Shown: positions 16,936-26,191, numbered from the stretch's first letter. The stretch is DNA of 64,000 nt from Kitasatospora cinereorecta (GCF_024172095.1 NZ_JAMZDX010000005.1:558001-622000); one strand, 5' to 3'. The notes: generated by a model not told the origin, from the letters alone. Program-made: numbers and translations.

Positions 16936-18156
16936 GTGAACGGGCGACGGATCCAGGGAAACCTCTTGACCGGTGGTACCGGGAGCACGGTGCGCGGCAC
17001 CTGCAACCGCAGCAGACGCGCGGTCGAGGGATCCATTCTCGTCGCCCCCTCCCTCGAAGCGGCCCTGTACGAGGCGATCGTGACGGCGCGCGCGGTGATC
17101 TGCGGCACCGGCGGGAGCACCGGGCACATGCAGTCGCTCTGCCGCGGCCGGGGCATACCGGTGCTCCGCGTCGACCGGGCGGACCTCGACCACCTGGTGG
17201 GCGAGGTCACCCTCGACCTGGACAGCCAGTCGGTGCTCATCGGGGCGGACCAGGACCTTGCCGCCCCCGACGCGGAGGCCGGGAACCCCTCGGTGGAGGA
17301 CCTCGGCTCCGCGTGCGCCGTCATCGCCGACCTCCAGGACATCCGGACCATCAACGAGTCCGGGCCGAACGCCAAGCGCGTCGACTGCTTCTTCATCCGC
17401 GAGGAGTTCCTCTGCCTGGCGGCCGGGCTGCGCCCGCTGGACGCCCTGGACGGCGGCCCCGCCGCGATCGCGGAGTACGGACTGGCCGTCGCCGACCGGC
17501 TGGTCGCCTTCGCCGAGGCGCTGCTGCCCGACCAGCGGCTGGTGCTGCGGCTGCTCGACCTGCGCTCCGACCACGCGGCCGGCGTCACCGAGCTGGCCCC
17601 GGTCGCGGTCGAGCCCAACCCCGAACTGGGCCTGCACGGCGCCCGCTGGTTGCTGGGCTCGCCCGCGTACCGGGCCGCGCTGCACACCGTGCTCGGCTCC
17701 CTGCGCGAGCGGCTCGGCGAGGACGCGGGCCGGGTCCACCTCTCCATCCCGTTCCTCAACGACGCGGAGGAGTTCAGCCGCCTCCGGGAGTTCCTGGAAC
17801 TGCCCGCCGACGTACCGCTGTCCGCGTTCATCGAGACCCCGGCGGCGGTGCACGCCACCCCGGCGATCTGCGCCGCCGGAGCGGCCGAGATCTTCGTCGG
17901 CGTGAAGGACCTGGTGCAGTTCTACCTGGCCGCCGACCGCAGCAACCACCTGGTCGCCGACTCCTACCGGACCCGGCACCCGGCGGTCCTGGACGGCGTG
18001 CGGCGGGTGGTGGAGTCCGCCCGGGCCGCGGGCACCCCGGTGCGGGTGTTCTCGCTCGGCACCGACCTGGCCCACTACCTCGACCACCTGCCGACCCCGG
18101 ACGGCTACATGATGTGCACCGCCGAGCTCCGGCAGGTCATCCTGGAGCGGTTCTGA
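16936..18156 (+). CDS. PEP-utilizing enzyme: swivelling His domain plus PEP barrel, no ATP-grasp
   Basis: 406-aa protein. The N-terminus is a phosphohistidine swivel domain with GGSTGHMQS (putative phospho-His H64) and GIPVL. From about residue 145 it resembles the PEP-binding TIM barrel of PPDK, PEP synthase and enzyme I: FIREEFL, LRLLDLRSD, EPNPELGLHGARW, FIETPAA, then VKDLVQFYLAADRSN and HPAVL. Odd points: the usual TNDL reads VKDL, and no Cys sits at the usual C-terminal catalytic position (RVFSLG). There is no ATP-grasp domain, so the phosphoryl donor or role is unclear. GTG start immediately follows the upstream stop. Confidence 0.7.
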   Translation: MNGRRIQGNLLTGGTGSTVRGTCNRSRRAVEGSILVAPSLEAALYEAIVTARAVICGTGGSTGHMQSLCRGRGIPVLRVDRADLDHLVGEVTLDLDSQSVLIGADQDLAAPDAEAGNPSVEDLGSACAVIADLQDIRTINESGPNAKRVDCFFIREEFLCLAAGLRPLDALDGGPAAIAEYGLAVADRLVAFAEALLPDQRLVLRLLDLRSDHAAGVTELAPVAVEPNPELGLHGARWLLGSPAYRAALHTVLGSLRERLGEDAGRVHLSIPFLNDAEEFSRLREFLELPADVPLSAFIETPAAVHATPAICAAGAAEIFVGVKDLVQFYLAADRSNHLVADSYRTRHPAVLDGVRRVVESARAAGTPVRVFSLGTDLAHYLDHLPTPDGYMMCTAELRQVILERF

Positions 18157-18191
18157 ACCGTCCGCCCGTTGTTCGGCGGCCAGGCCCCCGG

Positions 18192-18989
18192 TCAGCCCTC
18201 GTACGGGGCCAGGGCCGGGCGCTTGGCCGGGCGGCCGTCGCCGGAGGAGCGGCCGCGCAGCCGGCGGCCGATCCACGGCACCAGGTGGATCCGCAGCCAC
18301 CGCAGGTCGTCGCGGACCTTCTCCGCGCGGCCGCGCGGTGCGGCGGCGGGCAGCGGGGCGCGCCAGTCCTCGGCCGCCGGGCGGCCGAGCGCCTCCAGCA
18401 CGGCGGCGGCGACCCGGCGGTGGCCCTCCGGCGAGAGGTGCAGCCGGTCCTCGGCCCACATCCGGCGGTCGTCGAAGCAGGGCGCCGAGTACAGGTCGAC
18501 CACGGCCACCCGGCCCGGGTTGTCCCGGGCGACGGACTCCACGAACGCCTTCATCCGCAGGATCGCCGGGAGCAGCCGGGTGGAGCCGGCGAGCCGGCGG
18601 GTCGGGTCGGTGCTGGTGAACATCACCACGGTCCGGCCCTCGGCGACCAGTTCGGCCGCTGCCTTGCCGAGCTTCTCCTCGACGTCCTCGATGTCGCAGC
18701 CCGGCCGCAGCACGTCGTTCAGGCCGCCGGCCAGGGTGACCAGGTCGGCGCCCATCGCGGCGGCGGCCCCGACCTGCTCCGTGCAGATCTGGCCGATCAG
18801 CTTGCCGCGGACGGCGAGGTTGGCGTACCGGAACTCCTCGCCGGGCCGCTCGGCGGCGAGCGCCGCGGCGACCCGGTCGGCCCAGCCCCGGTACTGGCCG
18901 TCGGGCAGCAGGTCGTCGCACATGCCCTCGGTGAACGAGTCCCCGACGGCGACGTAGCTGGACACGGTGGATGCGGTGGTCTTCTCCAT
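18192..18989 (-). CDS. SGNH/GDSL hydrolase
   Basis: 265-aa soluble esterase-type hydrolase with GDSFTEG (block I, nucleophile Ser), a Gly in the RGKLI segment (block II), GGLND (block III) and DRLHLSPEGH (block V, catalytic Asp/His). No signal peptide is visible. A basic C-terminal tail of about 40 residues follows the fold. Members deacylate varied esters. The gene converges on the PEP-utilizing gene with a 35-base gap. Confidence 0.85.
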   Translation of the reverse strand: MEKTTASTVSSYVAVGDSFTEGMCDDLLPDGQYRGWADRVAAALAAERPGEEFRYANLAVRGKLIGQICTEQVGAAAAMGADLVTLAGGLNDVLRPGCDIEDVEEKLGKAAAELVAEGRTVVMFTSTDPTRRLAGSTRLLPAILRMKAFVESVARDNPGRVAVVDLYSAPCFDDRRMWAEDRLHLSPEGHRRVAAAVLEALGRPAAEDWRAPLPAAAPRGRAEKVRDDLRWLRIHLVPWIGRRLRGRSSGDGRPAKRPALAPYEG

Positions 18990-19085
18990 GGCCCGACGAT
19001 CGTACGCGCACGCGCGACGCCCGCACCGCTGGGCCTACCCTCCGGTAGCCACCACCGCGCTGACCTGCGCCGCCGCCCGGGCCGG

Positions 19086-20027
19086 TCAGGCGGGAAGCGG
19101 TTCGCGGAGCACCAGGCGGACGCCGTGGGCGCGGTATCCGGCCCGTTCGAACGCGGCGGCCATCGGGGTATTGCCGAGGTCGGTGTCGGCGCCGATGCGG
19201 CTCGCGCCGCGCTCGGCGTGCGAGCGGGTGATCTCGGCGAGGAGCCCGTCGACCAGTCCGCGGCCACGCAGTTCGGGGACGACGCCGAGGTAGCCGACCA
19301 CCGGGCCGCCCTGGTTGGCGGAGGGCAGGGCGACGCCGGCCAGGGCGCCGTCCGGCGTGCGGGCCAGGCGCCACCAGGCGCGGTCGCCGGGCATCGACAG
19401 GTAGTCGGCGAGGGTCTCCCGGGCCTGGGTGAGGGGGTCGGTGCGGGCCAGGCCCCGGCGGGTGTCGTCGTCCAGGCTGCCGGCCGCGACCCGGCGGAAG
19501 GCCTCGACGAAGTCGGCGTCGGAGGCGGGGGCGAACACCAGCGCCCCGGAGGCCGGCGGGACCGGGGCGTCCGCGGTCCACGCGTACCGCACGCGCTCCA
19601 GCGCGTCGCCGAGCCCGGCCCGGCGGGCCGCCTCGCGGCGCCGGTCGACGGCGTCGGCCACGGCGGGGTCCGCGCGCCAGTCCGGCGGCAGGAAGAGGTG
19701 GTACTCGGGCAGTTCGCCGGGGCCGAACGCCGCGTGGGCGGCGCCCAGCAGCTCCGCGGCCAGGGCGGCCGGGTCGGCGACCGAGTCGTCCACCCAGACG
19801 CAGTCGAGGGCCAGCGGGCGCTCGCCGTCCGGGAAGGTCCACCAGACCGCCCGGGCCAGCAGCCGCCCGGACGCGTCCTCGGCGATCCAGGTGTGGGCGG
19901 GCCGGTAGCTGCCGTCCGCGAGGAAGCGCCGGTAGCGGTCGGGGTCGGCCCAGCTGACGGGCTCGGTGACGGTACAGGACAGGACCCGGTCGAGGTCGGC
20001 CTCGACGGTGGGGCGGAAGAGCAACAC
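19086..20027 (-). CDS. GNAT-family N-acetyltransferase (two-domain)
   Basis: 313-aa soluble protein. The C-terminal GNAT domain has VVGYLGVVPELRGRGLVDGL, the acetyl-CoA-binding RGRG-type loop, then the AAFERAGY signature. The N-terminal half (from FRPTVEADL) looks like a second, degenerate GNAT fold. GTG start. Substrate unknown. It stands alone on the minus strand. Confidence 0.75.
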   Translation of the reverse strand: MLLFRPTVEADLDRVLSCTVTEPVSWADPDRYRRFLADGSYRPAHTWIAEDASGRLLARAVWWTFPDGERPLALDCVWVDDSVADPAALAAELLGAAHAAFGPGELPEYHLFLPPDWRADPAVADAVDRRREAARRAGLGDALERVRYAWTADAPVPPASGALVFAPASDADFVEAFRRVAAGSLDDDTRRGLARTDPLTQARETLADYLSMPGDRAWWRLARTPDGALAGVALPSANQGGPVVGYLGVVPELRGRGLVDGLLAEITRSHAERGASRIGADTDLGNTPMAAAFERAGYRAHGVRLVLREPLPA

Positions 20028-20108
20028 GGCCTCCGTGACGGTCGGGAGGCCTCGCCCCCCAGCGGACCGCGACGCTAACCGGGTACGTCCTGACGCGTCA
20101 ACAGATGA

Positions 20109-20588
20109 TCACTGCGGCGCGGGTGCGGCGGTCGGGGCCGGGAAGCGCTCCCGGAGGGTGAAGGCCTCCGGGGTCGGGCCCTGCTCGCGCAGGCGGGTGA
20201 GCCGGTCCTCGGCCTCGGCGACGGTCGGACGGTGGCCGGCCTCGACCCACCACAGGACGGTCATCGCCTCGGCCACCCGCCCGAACCACTCGCGCCGGCG
20301 GCGCAGCACCGCCCGGTGCTCCTCGCCGTAGACGTACGCCTCGAGCGCCTCGGGGTCGCGCCACACCGACATGTTGACGAGCAGCCAGTCGTCGCCGTAG
20401 ATCCGGGCGTCGGTGGCGTTGCCGTCCTCGCCCTCGACCAGCCGCCAGACGAAGCCGTCGGCCCGGTCGGCGACGGCGTTGACGGGGTCGAGGGCGGCGA
20501 CGAAGTCGGCGAGCTGCGGGCTGTCGAGCGGGGCGAGCAGGCGGGCGATGTTGAGCTGGGCGAGCTGGTGGCCGGCGGTGGTCGTCAT
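20109..20588 (-). CDS. DUF3291 domain protein
   Basis: 159-aa cytoplasmic protein resembling DUF3291, a dimeric alpha-beta barrel (ABM-like) family: QLNIARLLAPLDSP at the start, then FVWRL, a SVWRDPEALEAYVYG block, and WWVEAGHRPTVAEAEDRL. These proteins resemble small monooxygenases but have no assigned reaction. Single gene with no clear operon partner. Confidence 0.75.
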   Translation of the reverse strand: MTTTAGHQLAQLNIARLLAPLDSPQLADFVAALDPVNAVADRADGFVWRLVEGEDGNATDARIYGDDWLLVNMSVWRDPEALEAYVYGEEHRAVLRRRREWFGRVAEAMTVLWWVEAGHRPTVAEAEDRLTRLREQGPTPEAFTLRERFPAPTAAPAPQ

Positions 20589-20673
20589 GCCCCGACGGTA
20601 GTCACCCCGGCGGCCGGACCGAAGGGCGGTTCCACCCCTCGGACGGTTTCCGACCGGCCCGACCGACCGGCCG

Positions 20674-21048
20674 TCAGACCCGGGCGGCGGCGGTGTACCA
20701 GTGGCCGCGGACGGCGTCGGTCGGCCGCGGCTCGCCGAGGTCGGCGGTGCCCCAGGCGGCCAGCGACTCGACCACCGGGCGCAGCGCGAGGCCGCGCTCG
20801 GTCAGCTCGTAGACGGTGGCGTTGGCGGGCCGCTCCAGGCGGCGGCGTTCGACCAGCCCTTCGCCCTCCAGCTGCTTGAGCCGGGCGGCCAGGATGTCGG
20901 TGGAGACCCCGGGGAGGTCGGCGTGCAGGTCGGTGTACCGGCGCGGGCCGACGAGGAGTTCCCGGACGATCAGGAGGCTCCAGCGCTCCCCCACCGCGTC
21001 CAGGGCGCGGGCGACGGCGCAGTACTGGTCGTAGCTTCGGCGTGGCAT
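20674..21048 (-). CDS. HxlR-family transcriptional regulator
   Basis: 124-aa winged-helix regulator with the HxlR pattern: YDQYCAVARALDAVGERWSLLIVRELLVG, cut here to its elements DAVGERW and LIVRELL, then RYTDLHADLPGVS, DILAARLKQLEGEGLVERR and YELTERG. It lacks an obvious redox-sensor pair; the only early Cys is in QYCAV. It is divergent from the aminotransferase gene over a 100-base region with a perfect 6-3-6 palindrome, so it likely represses itself and perhaps the aminotransferase. Confidence 0.88.
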   Translation of the reverse strand: MPRRSYDQYCAVARALDAVGERWSLLIVRELLVGPRRYTDLHADLPGVSTDILAARLKQLEGEGLVERRRLERPANATVYELTERGLALRPVVESLAAWGTADLGEPRPTDAVRGHWYTAAARV

Positions 21049-21069
21049 GGGGTCAGCATAGCCAAGAGG

Positions 21070-21086
21070 TTGGACTTTCCAAGTCC
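21070..21086. promoter_or_regulatory. Operator-like palindrome in the HxlR/aminotransferase divergent promoter
   Basis: GGACTT-TCC-AAGTCC (21072-21086) is a perfect inverted repeat. On the minus strand it overlaps a TTGGAA -35 element that is 16 bases from TATGCT, in front of the HxlR gene. On the plus strand TTGGAC (21070-21075) could be a -35 for the aminotransferase. It is a plausible site for autoregulation. Confidence 0.5.
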
Positions 21087-21148
21087 TTACTTGGTAGAAC
21101 AAAGCATTGCCAGCCACGGTGGTGTGGTGACGGTTCGGGAGGCCGCTG

Positions 21149-22360
21149 ATGGAGTTTCGCCAGTCCAGCAAGCTGAAGGACGTGTGCTACGAGATCCGCG
21201 GCCCGGTCGTCGACCAGGCCAACGCGCTGGAGGAGGCCGGGCACAGCGTCCTGCGGCTGAACACCGGCAACCCGGCGCCGTTCGGCTTCGAGGCGCCGCC
21301 GGAGATCCTCCAGGACATCATCCGCAACCTGCCCAACGCGCACGGCTACAGCGACTCCCGCGGCATCCTGCCGGCCCGCCGCGCGGTGGTGCAGTACTAC
21401 CAGCAGCGCGGGGTCGCGGGGGTCACGGTGGACGACGTCTACCTGGGCAACGGCGTGTCCGAGCTGATCCAGATGGCCGTCCAGGCCCTGGTGGACGACG
21501 GCGACGAGGTGCTGGTGCCGATGCCGGACTACCCGCTGTGGACCGCGGTGGTGCGGTTCGCCGGCGGAAAGGCCGTGCACTACCTCTGCGACGAGGAGTC
21601 GGACTGGTACCCCGACCTGGCGGACATCGCCGCCAAGATCACCGATCGCACCAAGGCGATCGTCGTCATCAACCCCAACAACCCGACCGGCGCGGTCTAT
21701 CCGAAGGAGCTGCTGGAGGGCATCCTCGACCTGGCCCGCCGCCACGACCTGCTGGTCTTCGCCGACGAGATCTACGACAAGATCCTGTACGACGACACCG
21801 AGCACCACTGCCTGGGCGCGCTCGCCGACGACGTCCTCACCCTGACCTTCAACGGCCTGTCCAAGGCGTACCGGGTGGCCGGCTTCCGCAGCGGCTGGCT
21901 GGTGGTCTCCGGCCCCACGCAGGCGGCCAAGGACTACCTGGAGGGCCTGACCATGCTGGCCGGCATGCGGCTGTGCCCCAACGTGCCGGCCCAGTACGCG
22001 GTGCAGGCGGCGCTCGGCGGCCACCAGTCGATCAACGACCTGGTCCTGCCCTCCGGGCGACTGACCGAGCAGCGGGACGTGGCCTGGCGCGCGCTCAACG
22101 ACATCCCGGGCGTCAGCTGCGTCAAGCCCAAGGGCGCGCTGTACGCCTTCGCCAGGCTGGACCCGGCGGTGCACAGGATCGTCGACGACGAGCGCTTCGT
22201 CCTGGACCTGCTGCTCCGCGAGAAGATCCACATCGTCCAGGGCACCGGCTTCAACTGGCCCCGCCCGGACCACTTCCGCTTCGTCACCCTCCCCCGGGCC
22301 GACGACCTGGAGACGGCGATCAACCGGATCGGGCGCTTCCTGGCCACCTACCGGCAGTAG
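21149..22360 (+). CDS. PLP-dependent aminotransferase (AlaA-like)
   Basis: 403-aa fold-type I aminotransferase, probably alanine/glutamate:pyruvate. Conserved pieces: LNTGNPAPFGF, HGYSDSRGI, YLGNGVSELIQ, a VINPNNPTGAVYP block, DEIYDKILYD, and the PLP lysine in NGLSKAYRVAGFRSGW (about K239), with CVKPKGALYAF near the end. Length matches the AlaA family. The substrate is inferred from overall resemblance. It is divergent from the HxlR regulator. Confidence 0.85.
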   Translation: MEFRQSSKLKDVCYEIRGPVVDQANALEEAGHSVLRLNTGNPAPFGFEAPPEILQDIIRNLPNAHGYSDSRGILPARRAVVQYYQQRGVAGVTVDDVYLGNGVSELIQMAVQALVDDGDEVLVPMPDYPLWTAVVRFAGGKAVHYLCDEESDWYPDLADIAAKITDRTKAIVVINPNNPTGAVYPKELLEGILDLARRHDLLVFADEIYDKILYDDTEHHCLGALADDVLTLTFNGLSKAYRVAGFRSGWLVVSGPTQAAKDYLEGLTMLAGMRLCPNVPAQYAVQAALGGHQSINDLVLPSGRLTEQRDVAWRALNDIPGVSCVKPKGALYAFARLDPAVHRIVDDERFVLDLLLREKIHIVQGTGFNWPRPDHFRFVTLPRADDLETAINRIGRFLATYRQ

Positions 22361-22472
22361 CCGACGGTAGCGAGGGAATTGCCGAAGGGTAACGGTTCGG
22401 CGCATGCCCGGCGCCGGACCGGCCCGCTCGCCAGGATGGCCGTCGTCCCCGTCCCGTCGGACGAAAGCCGAA

Positions 22473-22985
22473 ATGATCCCTCACCCCACCCGCCCGGCCT
22501 TCCGCGGTGCGCGGAAGGCGTCGGCGGTCGGCGCCCTGCTGGCGCTGCTGCTGTTCACCGCCGCCTGCGATCCGGACGACACCGGTACCCCGCCGCCGGC
22601 ACCCGCCACCTCGGCGGCCGCGGCGGCGGTGCAGAGCCCCTCGCCGAGCCCGTCGCCCACGCCGACACCCACGCCGACCCCGAGCCCGACGCCCACGGTC
22701 GCGCCGGTCGCCGAGACCCCGGCCGCCGAGGCGCCGGCTGCTGCCGCGACGCCCACCAGGCCGGCCGCGGCGCACACCACCGCGGCGCCCGCCCGGACCA
22801 CCCAGGCCCCGGCGCAGCCGACCCAGCCGCAGGCCCAGGGCTGCCATCCGCTGTCCAACGCGGGCAACTGCTACAAGGCCGGCCAGTACTGCCGCAGCTC
22901 CGACCACAACGTGGCCGGGACCGACGCGAGCGGCCGCGCCATCACCTGCCTGGACAACAACGGCTGGCGCTGGACGTACGCCTGA
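22473..22985 (+). CDS. Lipoprotein with Pro/Thr linker and small Cys-rich C-terminal domain
   Basis: 170-aa exported lipoprotein. The start MIPHPTRPAF gives a basic n-region, a hydrophobic core (GALLALLLF) and lipobox FTAAC. About 85 residues of Pro/Thr/Ser/Ala repeat form a wall-spanning stalk. The last 45 residues carry four Cys (GCHPLS, NCYKAG, QYCRSS, ITCLDN) and end NGWRWTYA, a small disulfide module common in actinobacterial secreted proteins, function unknown. No strong ribosome-binding site is visible. Single gene, convergent with ynfA. Confidence 0.7.
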   Translation: MIPHPTRPAFRGARKASAVGALLALLLFTAACDPDDTGTPPPAPATSAAAAAVQSPSPSPSPTPTPTPTPSPTPTVAPVAETPAAEAPAAAATPTRPAAAHTTAAPARTTQAPAQPTQPQAQGCHPLSNAGNCYKAGQYCRSSDHNVAGTDASGRAITCLDNNGWRWTYA

Positions 22986-23000
22986 CGCCGGCGGCGCTGC

Positions 23001-23333
23001 TCACCGGCGTGGTGCGGACATGATGACGGCCACGCCGGCCAGGCAGAGCAGCGCACCGGCCACGTCCCAGCGGGTCGGCCGGAAGCCGTCCACCAGGACG
23101 CCCCAGAGCAGTGATCCGGCCACGAACACGCCGCCGTAGGCGGCCAGCACCCGGCCGAAGTGGCTGTCCGGCTGGAAGGCCGCGACGAAGCCGTAAGCCC
23201 CCAGCGCCACGACGCCCAGGCCCGCGAACCACCACGGGCGCGACTCGCGCACGCTCTGCCACACCAGCCAGCAGCCGCCGATCTCGGCGACTGCGGCGAG
23301 GGCGAACAGGACGGCGGAGCGCAGGACGGTCAT
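23001..23333 (-). CDS. YnfA-family (UPF0060) small membrane protein
   Basis: 110-aa protein with four hydrophobic segments and the family hallmarks AEIGGCWLVWQ, GRVLAAYGGVFV, LLWGVLVDG and a final segment starting RWDVAGALLCL. It is related to small multidrug-resistance transporters; the transport function is unproven for most members. Inner membrane. Confidence 0.9.
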   Translation of the reverse strand: MTVLRSAVLFALAAVAEIGGCWLVWQSVRESRPWWFAGLGVVALGAYGFVAAFQPDSHFGRVLAAYGGVFVAGSLLWGVLVDGFRPTRWDVAGALLCLAGVAVIMSAPRR

Positions 23334-23365
23334 GGCCGGGAGCTTACGGCCAGGTCACCCGGGGA

Positions 23366-24976
23366 TCAGACCGCGCCGTGGCACTCGCCCGCGCGGCGGG
23401 CGACGGTGTAGTGGTCGATCCGGGTGCCGTCCTCGGCGAGGGCGGTCACCGTCATGGTCGTGGTGCGGCCGCGGTGGGCCGGGGCGACGTCCACCTTGAT
23501 GAAGGAGTAGCCGGTGTAGCGGACCCGCGACCACTGGACCTTCTCCGGCACCTTCACGCCGCCCTTGGCGAAGTGGAAGGTGTCGACCTCCTCGACCCGG
23601 TGCTCGTGGCCCTCGTAGGTGTCGGGGGCGTCGAAGCTGTACAGGCTGCGCCCGGCCGCGCCCGCCGTCACGTACACCACGCCGTCGCGGGCCGGCTCGA
23701 CGGTCGCGCCGCTCGGCACCGCCTTGGCGACCTTGTTGCCGAGGATGGCGTCGGTGCGCTCGTAGACGTGGTTGTGACCGTTGATCACCAGGTCGACCCG
23801 GTAGCGCTCGAACAGCGGCACCCAGGCCTCGCGGACACCGCCCTCGGAGGCGTGCTGGTGGGTGGTGGAGAAGGCGCAGTGGTGGAAGAAGACCACGACG
23901 AAGTCGACGCTCTCGTCCGCCCGCAGCTCGCGCAGCTTGCGCTCCAGCCAGGCGGTCTGCCGGCCGGCGGTGAGGCCGAGGTTGGCCGGGATCTCGTACG
24001 AGACGTCGTTGGCGTCCAGCGAGATCACGCCGACGTTGCCGTACTTGAAGGCGTAGACGCCCGGGGCCAGCCGCGGGTCCGGGCCGTTGGTCGGCAGGAA
24101 GAAGCGGTCGTTGTCGCCGCCGTAGCCGTTGTGCGAGTACCAGGCCTCCATGTCGTGGTTGCCGTAGGAGACCATCCACGGGATCTTCGCGGCGACCGTC
24201 TCGGTCTGCGCCAGGAAGGCGTCCCAGGTGGTGGCGTTGTAGGCGACCTTGTCCGCGTCCTGGCCCTGGCCCATCGGGTCGGCGTAGCAGATGTCGCCGG
24301 CGTGCAGGTGGAAGGACGGGTTCTGGGCGAGGATCACGTGGTCGTTGCCGGCCGCGTGGGAGCTGACGCCCTGGTCGCCGAAGGCGGTGAAGGTGAACGG
24401 CGCGAACGGCCGGTTGGTGCGGCCGTGCCGGGACGGCGCGGTGCGGAAGGTGGAGAGGGTGGAGATCTTCTGCTGCGAGGCCGGGTCGAAGCCCTGGTGG
24501 CCGACACCGTAGTAGTAGGTGGTGTCGGGCTGGAGGTGGTTCAGCTCGACGTGCAGGTAGTACTGGTCGACCGGGGTGCCGGTCGGGGTGAGCGCGGGGG
24601 TGTGCAGGGCGCGCACCTCGGCCTCGATCTTGTGGCCGAGGTCCCAGGGGTGGCGGCCGAAGCGCAGGAACGGCTTCTTCACCGGCGCCGGCACCTGCCA
24701 GGAGACCCGGATCTGGGTGTCCGGCTCGGCGCCGAAGCCCAGGTGACGGCCGATCGGGGAGACCATGGCGCCGTCGATGTCCGCGGTGGTGTCGACCGGT
24801 GCGGCGACCGCGGTGCCGGAGCCGAGCGCTCCGCCGACGGCCAGGGCGCCGACCACCACGGCGCTGCTGCGCAGCATGCTGCGACGGGAGAGCCTGCTGC
24901 GCAGGTACTCGTGCTGCTCGGCCATGCTCATCCGGTCGGCGAGCTTCTCGGGCACGCCCATGCGTGGGATATCCAT
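23366..24976 (-). CDS. Tat-exported purple acid phosphatase-like metallophosphoesterase
   Basis: 536-aa secreted phosphoesterase. The N-terminus has an RLSRRSMLRSS twin-arginine motif and a hydrophobic stretch ending AVAAPV. A fibronectin-III-like domain (about 60-170) precedes the calcineurin-type catalytic domain with its metal ligands: FGDQG, HAGDICYA, YGNHDME, FFHHCAF and NGHNHVYERT. Probably releases phosphate from organic esters. The ATG at 24976 is chosen because the next in-frame ATG is five codons in; neither has a good ribosome-binding site. The 229-base upstream gap holds its promoter and that of the membrane-protein gene. Confidence 0.85.
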   Translation of the reverse strand: MDIPRMGVPEKLADRMSMAEQHEYLRSRLSRRSMLRSSAVVVGALAVGGALGSGTAVAAPVDTTADIDGAMVSPIGRHLGFGAEPDTQIRVSWQVPAPVKKPFLRFGRHPWDLGHKIEAEVRALHTPALTPTGTPVDQYYLHVELNHLQPDTTYYYGVGHQGFDPASQQKISTLSTFRTAPSRHGRTNRPFAPFTFTAFGDQGVSSHAAGNDHVILAQNPSFHLHAGDICYADPMGQGQDADKVAYNATTWDAFLAQTETVAAKIPWMVSYGNHDMEAWYSHNGYGGDNDRFFLPTNGPDPRLAPGVYAFKYGNVGVISLDANDVSYEIPANLGLTAGRQTAWLERKLRELRADESVDFVVVFFHHCAFSTTHQHASEGGVREAWVPLFERYRVDLVINGHNHVYERTDAILGNKVAKAVPSGATVEPARDGVVYVTAGAAGRSLYSFDAPDTYEGHEHRVEEVDTFHFAKGGVKVPEKVQWSRVRYTGYSFIKVDVAPAHRGRTTTMTVTALAEDGTRIDHYTVARRAGECHGAV

Positions 24977-25205
24977 GCGCGGGAGATTGTCAGCGGCGGG
25001 TGGCGCGTACACGGATGTTCGGTGAACGGGCGTCGTCGCGCCGACCTGTCGAACCGTAAGTTTCGCCCATGTGTTCGTAAAGTCGGCCACCGCGGCCGGG
25101 ACCGCACCCCACCCTTCGGCAATCCCGTTGACACCCCGCCGCCGCACCGCCGATCCTCGTCTGACGGGCGCCGTGACGCGCCAACGATTCGGGGGGATCT
25201 GCAAC

Positions 25206-25601
25206 ATGACGATCAATCAGCCCTATCCCACGCCCATGTCCATGCCCCGCTCGCTGAAGATGGCGATCGCCGGGCTGGTCTTCCAGGCGCTCGCCAACGG
25301 ACTGGTCGGCCTGCTGCTGGTCGGCACGGCCGGCGGGGAGGACGACACCGCCGGCCCGCTCAAGGTCATCGGCGTGGTGGCGCTGCTGTGGACGGCGGTG
25401 CTGGCCGTCACTGCGGCACTCGTCGGCCGCCGCTTCCGCTGGGTGCGCACCGCGGTGACGGTGGTCGAGGCGCTGACGATCCTCAGCGGGCTGGTGGCGC
25501 TGCTCAACGGTTCGGTGCCGGGGATCCTCGGCATCGCCATCGCGATCGGCATCATCAGGGCCGTCAACTCGGCCGAGGGCAAGTCCTGGTTCACCGCCTG
25601 A
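25206..25601 (+). CDS. Four-helix integral membrane protein, unknown function
   Basis: 131-aa protein with four hydrophobic segments (from MAIAGLVFQAL, VIGVVALLWTAV, TVVEALTILSGL and GILGIAIAIGII) and short charged loops. I recognise no catalytic motif. ATG with a GGGGGG ribosome-binding site 9 bases upstream. Divergent from the phosphatase gene. Confidence 0.75.
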   Translation: MTINQPYPTPMSMPRSLKMAIAGLVFQALANGLVGLLLVGTAGGEDDTAGPLKVIGVVALLWTAVLAVTAALVGRRFRWVRTAVTVVEALTILSGLVALLNGSVPGILGIAIAIGIIRAVNSAEGKSWFTA

Positions 25602-25717
25602 CCGGCCCCCCTCGTACACGCACCGGCCGCTCCGCGCACCGGCGCGCCGGTTATGCCTGATTCGTCCGCTCCTGTGTCATGCTGGCCGCGGCACCCGGCC
25701 CACGAGGAGCAGAGCGG

Positions 25718-26191
25718 ATGTACGGAATCAAGAGCCCCCTGCCCGACTCCGACCGCAAGGTGGTCGGCGAGGCGCTCCAGGGCGCGCTGGTCGACCTGGT
25801 CGACCTCTCGCTGGTGGCCAAGCAGCTGCACTGGAACGTGGTCGGCCCGCGGTTCCGCTCCGTCCACCTCCAGCTCGACGAGGTGGTCGCGCTCGCCCGG
25901 CTGCACGCCGACACGGTCGCCGAGCGGGCCGCCGCGATCGGCGTCTCGCCGGACGGGCGGGCGGTGACGGTCGCCGCCACCAGCGGCATCGCCACCGCGC
26001 CGGAGGGGTCGGTCTCCGACTCGGCCACCGTCGGCGCGCTGGTCGCCGGCCTCGGCGCGGTGATCACCCGGATGCGCGGGCGGATCGACGCCACCGCGGC
26101 GGCCGATCCGATCAGCCAGGACATCCTGATCGGCCTCACCGCCGACCTGGAGAAGTACTCGTGGATGGCCCAGGCGGAGAACACCGCCTGA
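25718..26191 (+). CDS. Dps-family ferritin-like protein
   Basis: 157-aa four-helix-bundle protein. The first helix ends KQLHWNVVG, the Dps ferroxidase signature with its conserved His, followed by FRSVHLQLDEV (His and Asp/Glu ligands at the dimer interface). Forms cage oligomers that oxidise Fe(II) with peroxide and store iron. The early ATG follows a GAGGAGC ribosome-binding site. It lacks long Lys/Arg tails for DNA binding. Confidence 0.85.
   Translation: MYGIKSPLPDSDRKVVGEALQGALVDLVDLSLVAKQLHWNVVGPRFRSVHLQLDEVVALARLHADTVAERAAAIGVSPDGRAVTVAATSGIATAPEGSVSDSATVGALVAGLGAVITRMRGRIDATAAADPISQDILIGLTADLEKYSWMAQAENTA

Noticed and set aside
13566..18156. A natural-product biosynthetic cluster around the FAD/PEP genes
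   Set aside because: Only two candidate tailoring-like genes; no PKS, NRPS, terpene or RiPP core gene, and neighbours are unrelated single genes.
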